Below, one piece after another: positions 22,849 through 34,696 of a DNA stretch of 63,004 nt (position 1 is the stretch's first letter; each line of letters starts with the position of its first letter). Origin of the DNA: Zygnema cylindricum. Its lineage: Eukaryota > Streptophyta > Zygnematophyceae > Zygnematales > Zygnemataceae. The translations under genes and the position numbers were made by a program. The stretch lies in the NCBI GenBank assembly GCA_037447655.1, contig JBBHKE010002034.1, forward strand, positions 1 to 63,004, read 5' to 3'. A model generated the notes under the pieces. It worked only from the letters and a program-made list of their open reading frames with translations, did not search any database and was not told where the DNA came from.

Positions 22849-23305
22849 ACCCTCAATCCGCGTCCGCAATATCCAACACACTGCAAATATTAAGTACCCA
22901 ATCGAACAATCGAAAAATAGTCCCAAATCAATCGTGCCGACCACATACCGAAAGATCATTTTGAACGCGTCCCAATCTACCTAGTTACGCGCCTGACAAA
23001 ATCGGCTCACGATTGAAACGGCAGCCAAAATGTACGGAAGCGTACCAGGTACGGAAAGTACAGGCGGCAAACCGATTGCCTCACAATATAGGTCGTCAAC
23101 GATATCCTATTCCTCAAACTTGCGAATTTGTAGATTCGCATCCAACGGTGTAGATAACGGTTTTTCATCAAGCATGGAAAGCTACTGCAAAATCTTTTTG
23201 CAAAACTACATTTGACTCAATTTAATGTTCCCCTTTTTATCGCGAATCACTTCGATTCCCAACATGTAACGTACCGCGCCAAAGATCTATTGCGATAAAT
23301 TGTGA
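22849..23305. other. No recognised gene between two MITEs
   Basis: Mixed sequence, no splice-linked frames, no family resemblance. Confidence 0.4.
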
Positions 23306-24023
23306 CTCAGGGTGAGATTCCAGGAGAGGAAAAGAGAGGTTGTTGAGGTTGCTTACAGGAAGCCGTACGTTTTCGTACATATTCGTACTATTTTATTTTT
23401 TTGGTCGGTGAAACATTTTTACTGGATACCAAGATGCTCCAATCTTATAGGCGCAAATCGTGACCGTTCGATGTTTCGCGTTTGCAGATCCGCGAAGCAA
23501 TCGCGCAAATCATCCAATGTGTGGCAACTCTCCTCGCGAGGACACTTGCTTTAGACTGGACGTGTACCATTGGTACACGTGAAAAAGAAAAATAATATCT
23601 ACGACGAACACGCGATCAAAGGCCTACACGTCGTACAAACCATGTGCCTTTCGCCACGTGTGTATGCAGGTCCACCGAAATATTCTCACACGCTCCTTTT
23701 AACATCCACTGACCTTCAAAGTTTGCCGCGCCTTTTTGCCATTACGTTTCGAAATTTTGATTTCCAATTTCCAAATTAAAATTTGGTCCCAAAATTTTCG
23801 TACGAATCATTTATTTCCTCCGCTGGTACAAATTTTACGTGCATATAACCCGTTTGAAGAATATTTTTAGATTTTTAAAATCTGAATATTAAACGACGTG
23901 GTCCCAACCAAAATGAGCCTACGCAGGTAAGAGGTTGTTTACTTGCCCGACAAAATGGTGCGCCCTGTAAACCCTGCCAACAGACGTGTCCGTACGTTTA
24001 CTGGGGCCGCCTAATGGAATCGA
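23306..24023. mobile_element. Diverged Harbinger-like MITE (family G)
   Basis: The left end CAGGGTGAGATTCC and AGAGAGGTTGTTGAGG resemble the family-G end at 10655; the right end TAATGGAATCGAGGCCTTA is its diverged inverse. The interior is an inverted copy of 7805-8180. A central perfect hairpin has 10 bp arms (23560-23569 and 23571-23580) around one base. Confidence 0.55.
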
Positions 24024-24200
24024 GGCCTTAAGATAACATTACAATTCGTTGATTCGCTGTAGCCTGTTACGTGGCTTTAGGAAATAATCCACTTGACTTA
24101 AATCCTCCACGTAAACCGAAAATATAAGTTGGTCCGCCGCTCCACCTTTTAATCCAAAAATCAGACGTAGTCCGTACGAAACCATACTCCAAGAGTACAG

Positions 24201-24705
24201 TACACCGCGAATCGTAATTAGAGTAAATTACTCTAATTCGGTCGCTCGAAATTTCGACTATATCACATGAAATAGAGTAAATGATTCTAATTTTTTCATT
24301 ATTCTATTTATGGTGAAGTTTAATAAGCGTTTTTAATTATAATATAGGTTCGTTTTAAATAGTGTGTAGTACGGACGGTGTCAGACCGTGCAAAATTGTA
24401 CTTAATTTAATAAAAAAGTACAAATAATGATTTAATTCATGCCGTTATCATGTAACTGCGTTTTAACAAACAGCGTAGTGCAAACGTCATAGTGACGATA
24501 AACTGTACGGTTTGCCAAATTCTGTACCAATACCTTATTTACAGTAGAGAATATTAGCGTGCCAAATAAGAGTACTTAAATAAATTAGAGTAAACTTCAT
24601 AGTTTAAAAAGCTCTATCACATAAATTAGCGTTAATTACTCTGATTGTTTTTTTTAGTTTTTTTACTCTAATTTTTTCATTACTCTAATTACGATTCGCG
24701 GTGTA
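24201..24705. mobile_element. 505 bp MITE (family B)
   Basis: TIRs TACACCGCGAATCGTAATTA and its inverse at 24687-24705. The layout matches 8694-9193. Both ends extend as GTACAG / CTGTAC. Confidence 0.8.
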
Positions 24706-24713
24706 CTGTACGG

Positions 24714-26091
24714 TACACCACCAATCGTTATTAGCGTTATGAACGCTATATCGGCACCCCCAAATTTTAAGCCCAAAACCTGAAATAGAATTAATAACAC
24801 AATTATATTTTTCACGTTAATTAAGGTTCAGATGAATTATCCTTAATAATTTTAATTTTGACCTTTTTGAATAGTGTGGAGTACGGAACGTGTTAGTCCG
24901 TACAAAATGGTACTTTGTTAAGTAGAAAATATTTTTCTTTTAAGGTTTTTTCTTACGAAGCATGGATTAAAATAATCGCGATCGCACATAAAACTGCGCT
25001 CAGAATAAAAGGCAAAGCGAGGTCGTACTTGTTTTAGTGTAAAGATATTGATCGCGTATTAGGGTATGTCCCCATGTACTTGTAACTTAGCGAACTTAAT
25101 TTGTATTTTAGCGCGGATCTGCCGGACCCGGTTTTCAAGTGTCCCTATGTCTGTAAGGACGAAATCGCAAGTTACGCTTGTGACGATTGTATACGTCGAC
25201 AATACCTGTGACGATTGTCAATGTCTACGATCTGTGGTCGCACGTTATTTTTTGGAACTGCTTTGTGACGCCGCATGTCTTACCGTGACATTCTAGACGT
25301 ACCGCATTCTAGCCTGGCAGTTTCACGGTTGAAGAAGATGCGCTTTGCCTTACGCGTCGCCTGTCCGCTCGAGGTGAAATGGCATCGGAATTTGAAGACC
25401 CCCGTAAATAAAAAATTCGTACTAGACCAAAACGGACAAAATCAAACAAACTGTGTACTTCTTTTCGTCTTATTATAACGCAAACGGACAGAACACAGCG
25501 AACTATGTACTTTTCTTTGTCTTTGGACATCGTATGAAATTTTTCGAAATTTACGGCACGTGCGAAAATATGTTCCAATTTGTCAATCGAAAAAACCTAA
25601 TTTTAAATCGTATCGCGCATGTGTTTTAAACAAAAGTTTGAAGATGACGTTTTTTGTCGTAGAAGTGGGTCGAAAAGCACAAATTTTCGTACATCCTAAG
25701 TTCAAGGATGACGCAAATTGTACTCTATAAATTTGCGATTCCTTCGTACGGTTGCAACTTAGGCAATACGTCGCTAAGTTTTACGGCAAAACTACAGAAA
25801 AAAAACCCTTACTTATGCACATGGGGACACACCCTTAATTATACGGTAGAAAGAGTTGTGAATAAATTAGAGTAAAAGGACGCGACGGTGCACGATTTGT
25901 CAGATTTTGTACTTTTACCTATTTTACTGTGAAGATCCCGATGGCAGACCCGTTGTACCCAAATCAGCGTTATGGATCAATTAGAGTTAACATTTTTTTT
26001 TTAAATCTTGAAAAACTCAAACTAGCGTTGATAACGATAATTAATTTTTAACACTAATAATTTCTAAACGCTAATAACGATTAGCGGTGTA
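24714..26091. mobile_element. MITE (family C type) split by a nested MITE
   Basis: Left TACACCACCAATCGTTATTA and right TAATAACGATTAGCGGTGTA are near-inverse. Removing the nested family-D element and one TTA leaves ~600 bp. It starts 8 bp after the previous MITE. Confidence 0.7.
25062..25834. mobile_element. Nested Harbinger-like MITE (family D), 773 bp
   Basis: TTA at 25059-25061 and 25835-25837 flank GGGTATGTCCCCATG and its inverse CATGGGGACACACCC. The interior is collinear with 15720-16493 and inverted relative to 26289-27069. Confidence 0.85.
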
Positions 26092-26098
26092 CTGTACT

Positions 26099-27089
26099 CA
26101 AGTGGTATTAATGTTTTTTCCGCCACTTAAAACATATTTTTTCCGTACACACTTGTTCGATTGTCGTTCTGACGGTTGCGATTGAAAGGTAAGATTCTCA
26201 GCTTCCAATTGGTGGTCTAAGAGTGAAAACTGGACAAGTGTGTACGGTGAAAAGTTGTTTTGAGTGGCGAAAATTTTATTAACACTAAGGGTGTGTCCCC
26301 ATGTGCATAAGTAAGGGTTTTTTCCTGTCGTTTTGCCGTAAAACTTAGCGCCGTACTGCCTAAGTTGCAACCGTACGAAGGAATCACAAATTTGTAGAGT
26401 ACAATTTGCGTCATCCATGAACTTAGGATGTACGAAAAGTTGTCGTCTTGTGCTTTTCGACCCACTTCGACGACAAAAAACGTCATCTTCAACCTTATCT
26501 TTAAAACACATGCGCGATGTGATTTAAAATTAGGTTTTTTCGATTGACAAATAGGAACATATTTTCGCGCGTGCCGTAAATTTTGACAAAAATCCTACAA
26601 TTTCTAAGGACAAAGAAAAGTACATAGTTCGCTATGTTTTGTCCGTTTGCGTTCTAATACGACAAAGATAAGTACACAATTTGTTTGGATTTGTCCGTTT
26701 TCGTCTAGTACGGATTTTTTTTTTTTGCAGGGGTCTTCAAATTCCGATGCCATTTCACGTCGACTGGACAGGAGACGCGAAGGCAAAGCGCCTCATCTTC
26801 GACCGTGAAATTGCACAGGCTGGAAGGCGGTACGTCTACAATGTCACGGTAAGACATGCGACGACACACGCAGGTACAAAAAATATCGTGCGACCACAGA
26901 TTGTCGACGTTGACAACCGTCACAGGTATTGTCGACGTATACAATCGTCACAGGCGTAAGTTACGATTTCGTCATTACAGACATAGGGACACTTGAAAAC
27001 CGGGTCCGGCGGATCCGCGCTAAAATACAAAGTAATTTCGCTAAGTTACAAGTACATGGGGACACACCCTAATAGCGATTCACGGTGTA
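26099..27089. mobile_element. Foldback MITE (family A) split by a nested MITE
   Basis: The left part has TATTAATGTTTTTTCCGCCA and CCGTACACACTTG; the right part ends AATAGCGATTCACGGTGTA. The outermost left bases are degraded. Without the insertion the length is ~210 bp, as in other family-A copies. Confidence 0.75.
26289..27069. mobile_element. Nested Harbinger-like MITE (family D), 781 bp, TAA duplication
   Basis: TAA at 26286-26288 and 27070-27072 flank GGGTGTGTCCCCATGT and its inverse ending CACACCC. Removing the element and one TAA restores AACACTAATAGCGATTCACG, matching the intact family-A end at 62558-62577 except one base. This is a direct record of a PIF/Harbinger-type insertion. Confidence 0.9.
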
Positions 27090-27235
27090 GTACATCAACC
27101 TATATCGGTATAGGCACACCGACAATTCTATTTTTTCTTTTTCAGTTCTATGAGAATTTTATGCGTTTAAAATGCATCCCCATATTCGGTCGCCATATTC
27201 TCGATATGATTTACGATAGCAATGATTCGTCACGC

Positions 27236-27778
27236 TACACCGCCAATCGTTATTAGCGTGTAAGTTTTTTTAGCATATAAAAATAATTACCGTGGTGTAC
27301 GCTATTTAAGAATTTGAAAATTTTGGAAAAAATCATACATTCTAATTGTTTGATTACGGTAATTTGGATCTTTGAAAAAAAAATGTCGGTCGCAAACATG
27401 CCTACACTAGTATAGGTCTCCGTACAAAATCTAGCAAGTCGTACACAAGTTGTACATTCACACGGTCGAAACGCGGCTGTCGGACGAGTATGTGCGAACG
27501 AAATATTTTACGACCTGGTTTTTTTTCCTTTTTAGAATGCACATTCTCATGCGTTCATGGTTACCAAAACTAATTTATTGTATTTTTTAAATTAAAAAGG
27601 TACATTTATGTACGGTCTTACACAGACCGTAACCACTCTATTTAAGAAAAAGTGTACTGAAAATAACCCTAAATAGAATAAAGAAAAAAATAGAATGAAC
27701 TACACTAATGGAGAATAAAAAAATAAAAAAAGTTGGACGGAATTAGTGTACACAACGCTAATAACGATTGGCGGTGTA
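27236..27778. mobile_element. 543 bp MITE (family C), complete
   Basis: TIRs TACACCGCCAATCGTTATTA and its inverse TAATAACGATTGGCGGTGTA, identical over the first ~24 bp. No coding capacity. The truncated relative at 9202 shares the interior. Confidence 0.82.
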
Positions 27779-27878
27779 CAGCACAGCTGTCGACCAAAAG
27801 GTCCTAAAAGACAAACTCCGAACAGGTCTTCAAGTGCCGTACAGTGGTACACCATTCGTCCTTCCCACTGTACGAACA

Positions 27879-28012
27879 ATACAATACAATACAATACAAT
27901 ACAATACAATACAATACAATACAATACAATACAATACAATACAATACAATACAATACAATACAATACAATACAATACAATACAATACAATACAATACAAT
28001 ACAATACAATAC
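27879..28012. repeat. (ACAAT)n pentanucleotide microsatellite
   Basis: About 27 uninterrupted ACAAT units. The 5 bp period leaves frames open on both strands and produces long QYNTI- or VLYCI-repeat frames that are not genes. It ends about 130 bp before the next start codon. Confidence 0.95.
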
Positions 28013-28144
28013 AGTACTCTCTCTCTCAACAATGTACTATATACAATACAGTACTATCTCTCTCGCAACTGCTCTCTCCTCCATTTCTCGCGTCAGTAGT
28101 CTCTCAGCTCCCAGTCTTCCCATCTCCCCCCTCTCCTCCGTGTC

Positions 28145-31100
28145 ATGCGCTTGACCAATCGCGCTTCGCCAGCTGTCGTCGTCGGCCCCCGCAAGCGAGA
28201 CATGCGCGTCGTGAAGTCGCCGTCGCCCGAGGGCCTGGCCGCGGCCGACGGCTGGTTCTCGCCGCGCACCTTCTGTCTGACGGCCGTCCTGGTGTGCGCC
28301 GCGCACCTGGGCGTGCTGGGCCCGGTGCTGCGTGCACACCGCGGGCCGGCGTGCCCCGGGGAGGAGGAGAAGCGGTTCGCGCTGTACCGCCTCGTGGGCA
28401 ACAACATGCCGCCGCTGCAGGCGCACGGCCAGCTGCTGGAGAACACGCTGGTAGGGGGGGGCGAGGGAGGGGAGGGGAGGGGGGGGAGGGAGAGGGAGAG
28501 GGAGAGGGATTTGAAGGGGATTGTGGAGGAGAGGGAGAGGGAGAGAGAGAGGGAGAGGGAGAGGGAGAGGGAGAGGGAGAGGGAATTTTTGGAGAAGGGG
28601 GATGGGGTTAGATTTGCGCCTTTTTTTTTGTTTGTTCGTTGTTGGTTTTTTTTTTTGAAGTGGGTTTGTCTCTAGTGGGTCGAGCCGTACGGATTCGCCT
28701 CGGATTGTTCTCCAGCCGATCCACTCTATTTCGGGTGTGTGTCGGAAATTCGGGTAAAACAGTTAGTGCGAGTGGTGCGACAGTCGACGGTGCACTCCCA
28801 CATGCTGCCAAAAATATGTTCGATCCCAAAAGTGACACTGGAAACAATGTGGGGCCACTGGATCTTAGGTTTCGAAAATATATAAAGCCAAAGTTTTGTC
28901 ATTTTTTGTGCTCCCATGAAGCCTTTCCTCCCATGATGCCAGCTGTACTTACGCCAGCCGTACTTATGCCAGCTGTATTTTTTTGTCATCAGTACGCCTT
29001 AAAACACGAGACGCCTCTGCGCGGGTGCACCAAGCGGTGGGTTTTGAACCAAATCATAAATGCAACGGAGAGAGGCCTCATCCTCGAAGCGTTGCTGATG
29101 CACGGATACCCCCTTGATGACATCATCATTCGCCCGCTTAACGCCACCAAGGTTGGTCTTCGACTTCTTTTGCATTCATGCGACAAACGACAAGATTTCA
29201 ATTGGTTACAAAGGGGATGAAAGGGGTTTCATTTTGGTTGGGAAGGAAGGATTGCTTTACTGTTTGTTTTTTTTTTAATTATTGAACTAATCAATGAAGT
29301 TATTGTTAATGTGGACTATTTCAGTTTGAAATTGCTGAAATTAATTGGTTTTTCCACACTATGCAATGTAAGACACAAAGGACAGAATTTTTGTCTTTTC
29401 CAACTTGTGTTGTAAATAAGGTGTTTGGCATTCAACATTGCTAATAGAAACATGGTTCAAATCGCTATTTTTAATGATTTGATTTAAAGACCAAATGAAG
29501 CTCAACAAAAGAAACCATTTTATGTTTGACCTACTATTTCAACAATATTGGTCGTAATTCACATTCTTGTCTTAATTTCCTGAACTAATCCGGCCCAAAG
29601 CAAGTCAAAGAGTTAGGAAACATCCAAAGAAATATATGCAACTGTGTCACAGCCACGACTTTTACCCATTCTAAACTGTGTAACGAATCCGTTATGCATT
29701 TATCCGTCGATAAAGTCGATGGGATTGCAGAATTTGTATCTATGCTCACTCTCAGTAATTATCGTGGGCTCTCTATAAATGGACATTTGGCAGGTGGGTC
29801 TTCAGCCCAAAAATAAATGGGTGGATTTAGTGACGGCTCAAAATGAAGCGCGGAATCACGCCATTGAAGATGGGATAAAACGCGGGGCTCGCTGGATTTT
29901 GCCTTTTGACGGAAACCACTTTATCACCGAAGAATCGTGGGAAGCTATCCTTCGATCTGCAGACAGATCAGAGAAGAATGGTTACAAATACTTCAAGGTA
30001 GACTCCGTAATTCTCACATATTGGACATAAAAATCATTTTTAAAAAGATGTTGAATGATGTAAAATGTTACGCTTCTTTTAGGGTACCCTGTCCATGGTG
30101 GGTGGCAAAGGTTGAAACGGTGGGAAAAAGTGGAAAGTGTGGTTTTGCTATTTATCTGAGGAGGGAAGGAACCAACAATGGCTAAACCATTGCCTGTGTA
30201 AAGTCGTTATGACTTTGTTTCTCTTACGTTTTGGCCTCACATGAATGGGTTTACAAATTTCAATCGCTCGTGTGTGGGTAATATGTTCTTGTTTCAGCAG
30301 CCAATGAAGTACAGTAATCCATGTTTTATTCTTTAATATAAGGATAATAATGTCCATAGGAAATTTTTTCAGCGTTAACGGGGGATACGTTGTCACCAAA
30401 CCCAGAGATAGCTTGCCCTGAAGCCATATCCTTTAACGACTGCCACTTCTTGCCTCTCTCCCCTCCCTTCCCTTCCCCTCCCTTCCCCTCCCCACCCCTC
30501 CTCTCCCTCAGGTGCCCGTCCATCGTCTCCATACTGAGCAGGACCCCTCGTGGGTGTCCGGCAAGAGCCTATTCGTTGATGTCATCCCTCACGCTCCAAT
30601 CATGATCGAGAGCCAGCTGGTTTTCCGCAATGACGCGCCGAAACGCTTTAAAGAAGGTAACATTAGAAGTCGATCTTTATTAACCTTGGTAACATTAATA
30701 CAGTATTCGATTTTGCGCCGGTTTTTTTACCCATTGACCACAAAACAGTATTTGTTGCACCGGTCGTTTTTCCTTTTAACGCTAATTCTTCAAAAGGTCT
30801 AAAAGCAGCCATGTTATGTTATTTGGAACTGAATTGTAGAGTTAATACCACTAAATAATACCCCATGCAAATCAATTTCTTTTCTCACAATAAGGATTCG
30901 CGGTGTAGTATTGGGCCTGTCATTGAATATGTGACATTGGTCACAAGAGACGTAATTGTGACCGGAGTCATATTTGTGACCACCCAATTAATCCCTACCT
31001 GGTTCGTTCCCTTCCTCGTGGCAGGTATGGAGTACGGGAAACAAAATAAACTTGACTTGTTGGGTCGAGCTTGTGGGAATCCGAGTTCTCCGAACTACAA

Positions 31101-31531
31101 AGCGACATGTGGATGTGCTGATCTTGGAAAGGAGGGACAGCCCCACAAGTCCAATGAGACCATAGCCGAGCAATGTGGGTATTCTTTGCGGCTCTGGTTC
31201 TATCCCTGCAAGGGTACGGATGCACATAAGGTAAGCTTTTTCAGCTTTTTCTTGAAACCATATGGGACTTTGGATTTTGTCAAACAATGTGAAGGGGAGA
31301 CCTACAAGTTTTGTACTGATGAGTTGATAAATCAAAAGCTGCAGCTGGTGTTTTGGGGAAATAAAAAATAAAAAGCACACTTTTTGATTGTATCTGATGT
31401 TGTTTTTATCGAGGGGTTGACAGGTTTTTAATGATGGACTGTATCGTGTCCGTATGCGAAGTGCCGCAAGAAAAGAGCTCACTAACTTGGTAAAGAAGAT
31501 CGTCAGGAATCCAAGTTTGTTGGAGTATTAA
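28145..31531 (+). CDS. Single-pass membrane protein, glycosyltransferase-like (family not firmly assigned)
   Basis: Six exons: 28145-28450, 28993-29151, 29794-29997, 30512-30656, 31025-31230 and 31424-31531, all GT-AG, phases consistent, 375 residues, TAA stop. Residues about 38-60 (TFCLTAVLVCAAHLGVLGPV) form a likely signal anchor, giving a type II layout typical of Golgi enzymes. The lumenal part has FALYRLVGNNMPPL, then CTKRWVLNQIINAT, then TAQNEARNHAIEDG, then ARWILPFDGNHFITEESW, then SQLVFRNDA and a Cys-rich region. I recall similar GNN/DGN-containing proteins annotated as uncharacterised or glycosyltransferase-like. The FDGN segment could be the metal/nucleotide-sugar site, but that is inference. 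Exon 1 is GC-rich and CpG-rich, unlike the AT-rich exons after it. An alternative start is 28202. The gene structure is far surer than the function. Confidence 0.72.
28452..28590. repeat. GGGAGA tract directly after a splice donor
   Basis: Starts within 2 bp of the exon 1 donor at 28451 and runs as GGGGAGGG then GAGAGGGAGAGG. It is intronic. Confidence 0.85.
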
Positions 31532-33835
31532 GGGGAATACGAAAGATTGTCACATAGACCTTCCAGCTGCTTTTTGGCGTATGTTAAAAAAACTGTAGTA
31601 ACTTCACGGCTGCCTCCCATTGAGATTAATTATTGGTAAAACCTTTCTTTGGAAAAAAAGGTTTGTGAACCGAAAACCTTCCTGCTGCAAGATTCACTTG
31701 TAGGGCTGAGGATCGACAAGCTAAGCAACAGAGCAAATCGAGGCAAACCCTGTAATGGTATAATGGTTGACACTGAAGTTGCCCACTCATTAGGAATGTG
31801 TATTCAGTTTTTTTTATAAAATGGGTATAACTGTTAGCATATCTGTAGAGAAGGTTATTCTTGAGCATTCCGAGTTTTCAGTAGGAATATTTTGAGAAGA
31901 GAAATGGTATAATTTTATCTGGCCCGTGGCTTTAGGTGTTTTCAGTGCCTCTCAAAAAGTAACATTGACATAATAGGTGGCTGAGTGAGTGCCGCAAGGC
32001 ATGGTGGTGTTTTGTACCCATCGGTAATTGAATTACAGGTATCTCTCTGTTCATAAGTTCTGAAGCTCATAAGTTATTCCGAATTGGCTTTTGTTTTATG
32101 TCCATCCCATGAAATGCACATGGACAATGCTGCTCATATTTTTATTGCCACAATTTGGCCGCAAATCACAGTAGCATGTGTAATTAATGTCTTTCCTTTG
32201 CCGTATTCGAAGCAGTTTTCTTTTACTATGACGTTTTTTGAGCAACAATCAGTGCAATGTATTGTGATATAGTTACATGTTGATAATTTCAAAGGCCCTG
32301 AGCTAATTATCGTCAAACTTGCTGATGCTTAACGATCTTGTGATTATCGCTGATAGTGGCCGATACTCATGTTGGGTGCTTTTTGATTGGATCAAACATA
32401 TACAATGTAAAGGCCAGTACTAGAAGCGGTTAACTTATGAGTTGCGCATGTAATCCGTACCAAGGACATGCAGAAATCTGACTTATAGCTAGGCTGCGGC
32501 TCACTGCATAGACTTCACTGGTCTCTCTGCAGATGATGAACCAGCCATGGTTCCTACATTTCATTTTTTATTTGGTGTCGACGCATCATTGTTAACTAAT
32601 GCTGATTGTTGCAAATCTTATGTACCACTTTCAATAAATTCAACATCACGCACCCCCAAAAACATTGGCAGCTAGTACTGGGAAAGCCCCACAGTTCCCA
32701 ATTCTAGAGTCTTATTTTTGTTGTCAAAAAACCAGAATAGCAGCTTGAAAGAGTGCCTGTGAAGTACCTGCAGGGTCTTATGTGTCTGCTTTTAGGACAA
32801 ATAGAAGCGCAATCGAGAACCCTTTCAATGTTTGGTGGTCCAAGAAAGGTTTTTGCCCGATCATTCAAGCATTTGATGAACTCGAACAATAGAGCTGACT
32901 GTTTTTGTCTGAGGTTTTAATTCTTTTTGTTCCAAAACCAACATGGAGGTCGAGAGGTGGCTATCTATGGTATTTGAATAATTCTCGGCCCCCGCCTTGA
33001 TTGGGTAGTTCTCCAAGTCGGCATTGCCAATGCTCTCACCATGGTTATTTGTGATGTCATTTGTCGCGACTTTTCAACATCGCCAATCAACAAAACTAGT
33101 CCCTTCTGTTTTTCTTTCTACTCATAAGCCTCTTCTTTTCCCATGGGAGGATCTTTGGGTGACGTTGCCCCTATCGAATCGGTGATCGATACTCGCTAAG
33201 CCGACCTCCTCCGTTTGTTGTGGGCGACTCTGTGTCCTGTAGCGATTGCATGCAACTCCGCAGTTTCCATCTCACACTATTAAAGAAGAAAAAGGGAGAG
33301 GGAGGAAGAGGGAGAGTGAGAGGAGAGGGAGCGTGAGAGGAGAGGGCGAGGGCGAGGGCGAGGGAGAGGGAGAGGGAGAGGGAGAGGGATAGTTCAACAA
33401 AAGTTTTGTACATTTCATTTTTTATTTCTCCGTGCTTTTGTTTGTCGTTGAAATTACCACCAATTTTGTCGTACACTAGAATCTCTCTTTGTTGTCCACT
33501 GTCGTTGCTTCGTGTGTTTTATTTGCGAACTGTCTCTAAACCTTTCTTGAGTCGACGCAACATGGTATTGGAGGTGGACCTTTCGAGGTCGACTTCAATG
33601 ATCGGCGCATTATGGCCGTCGGATTCTGATCTGGACGGTCTTCACCTGCCACATCGAAGAAAACGACCCTTGAAATGACCACTTCTGGGCCCTGATGGGC
33701 CGAAGCCCCCCCAAGGACTCTGGAGTCCCAAGTTCGTACAGATACTGTAGTACGCCGTACAGAATTCCGAATAGGTGTATACAAAATTGTTATTTTGACC
33801 TCGTACACTAAAGGAGAGTTTGAAACAATTTACGA

Positions 33836-33886
<51 letters not shown>

Positions 33887-33904
33887 TCATATATGTATAT
33901 ATAA
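31532..33904. other. Intergenic; no gene recognised
   Basis: Likely 3' UTR of the upstream gene, then unrecognised sequence. A GA-rich run lies at about 33290-33390 and an (AT)n run at about 33845-33882. Short frames show no family resemblance and no splice partners. Confidence 0.5.
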
Positions 33905-34696
33905 GAACTCGTTTAAATGTTAAAACTCATTTAAAACTCGTTTTTGTTAAAGTACGAGATGCGCAATGCAGTAAAGTTCCAGTTTGTACACTTTGTCCTA
34001 TGTGCGGTACGGTGCGATAATACCCTGGCCCATCAGAAATGAAGAGTACGGTAACTCCCCCCTCGCGTCTTCCGCATTTGCTAAGACTTCACAGTTCTTA
34101 AGTCGATGCGTCACCTGTCACGCATCGTGCTTCACCCGTCACGTATCACGTACCGTATCTGCCTCTCACGTCCGGACGTCCAACTGTTCTGTCCGTTTGT
34201 CCATTCCGGCCGTCTCCTCTGTCATGTCCTTTCTTTTACTCACGAGGATGACATGCTGAAGAATAGAATCCTTTCCCGACTTTGCTGAAACTCGGAGGTC
34301 TTCCATGGCAAATAGGCCGCCGGTCTCGTCCGTCATCTTCTGTGACCTTCTTACAGCGTTCTACTGCTCCATTAAACGACAGGGCTAAGAATTTGCTGGT
34401 TTAAGTGTGAGTTTTGCTCATTTCCATTTTTTTTCTTATACACTTTGTGTATAGCTGGCTGGCTTTTGTCAGACTCTGGCGTTTGCTATATTATTCCAAG
34501 AAAGCAAAATTAGTGTACTTGGTACGTGATTGATGAGACTTGGTGCTTCTACTTTGCTCGTTAATAAGCTGCGACTGTGTGTGCCGTATCCGTACGTTGT
34601 TGGCGAAGAAATTAATTTAACTGAACTTTCCAATATTCTTTATTTTTTTTGTCGTGGTACAGCTATTGCGGTGGGGCTTTTGGTCTCGAAGTCGCC

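Noticed and set aside
27700-28611. Long frames of QYNTI or VLYCI repeats on both strands
   Set aside because: Produced by the ACAAT pentamer, whose 5 bp period leaves frames open; no domain or splice context.
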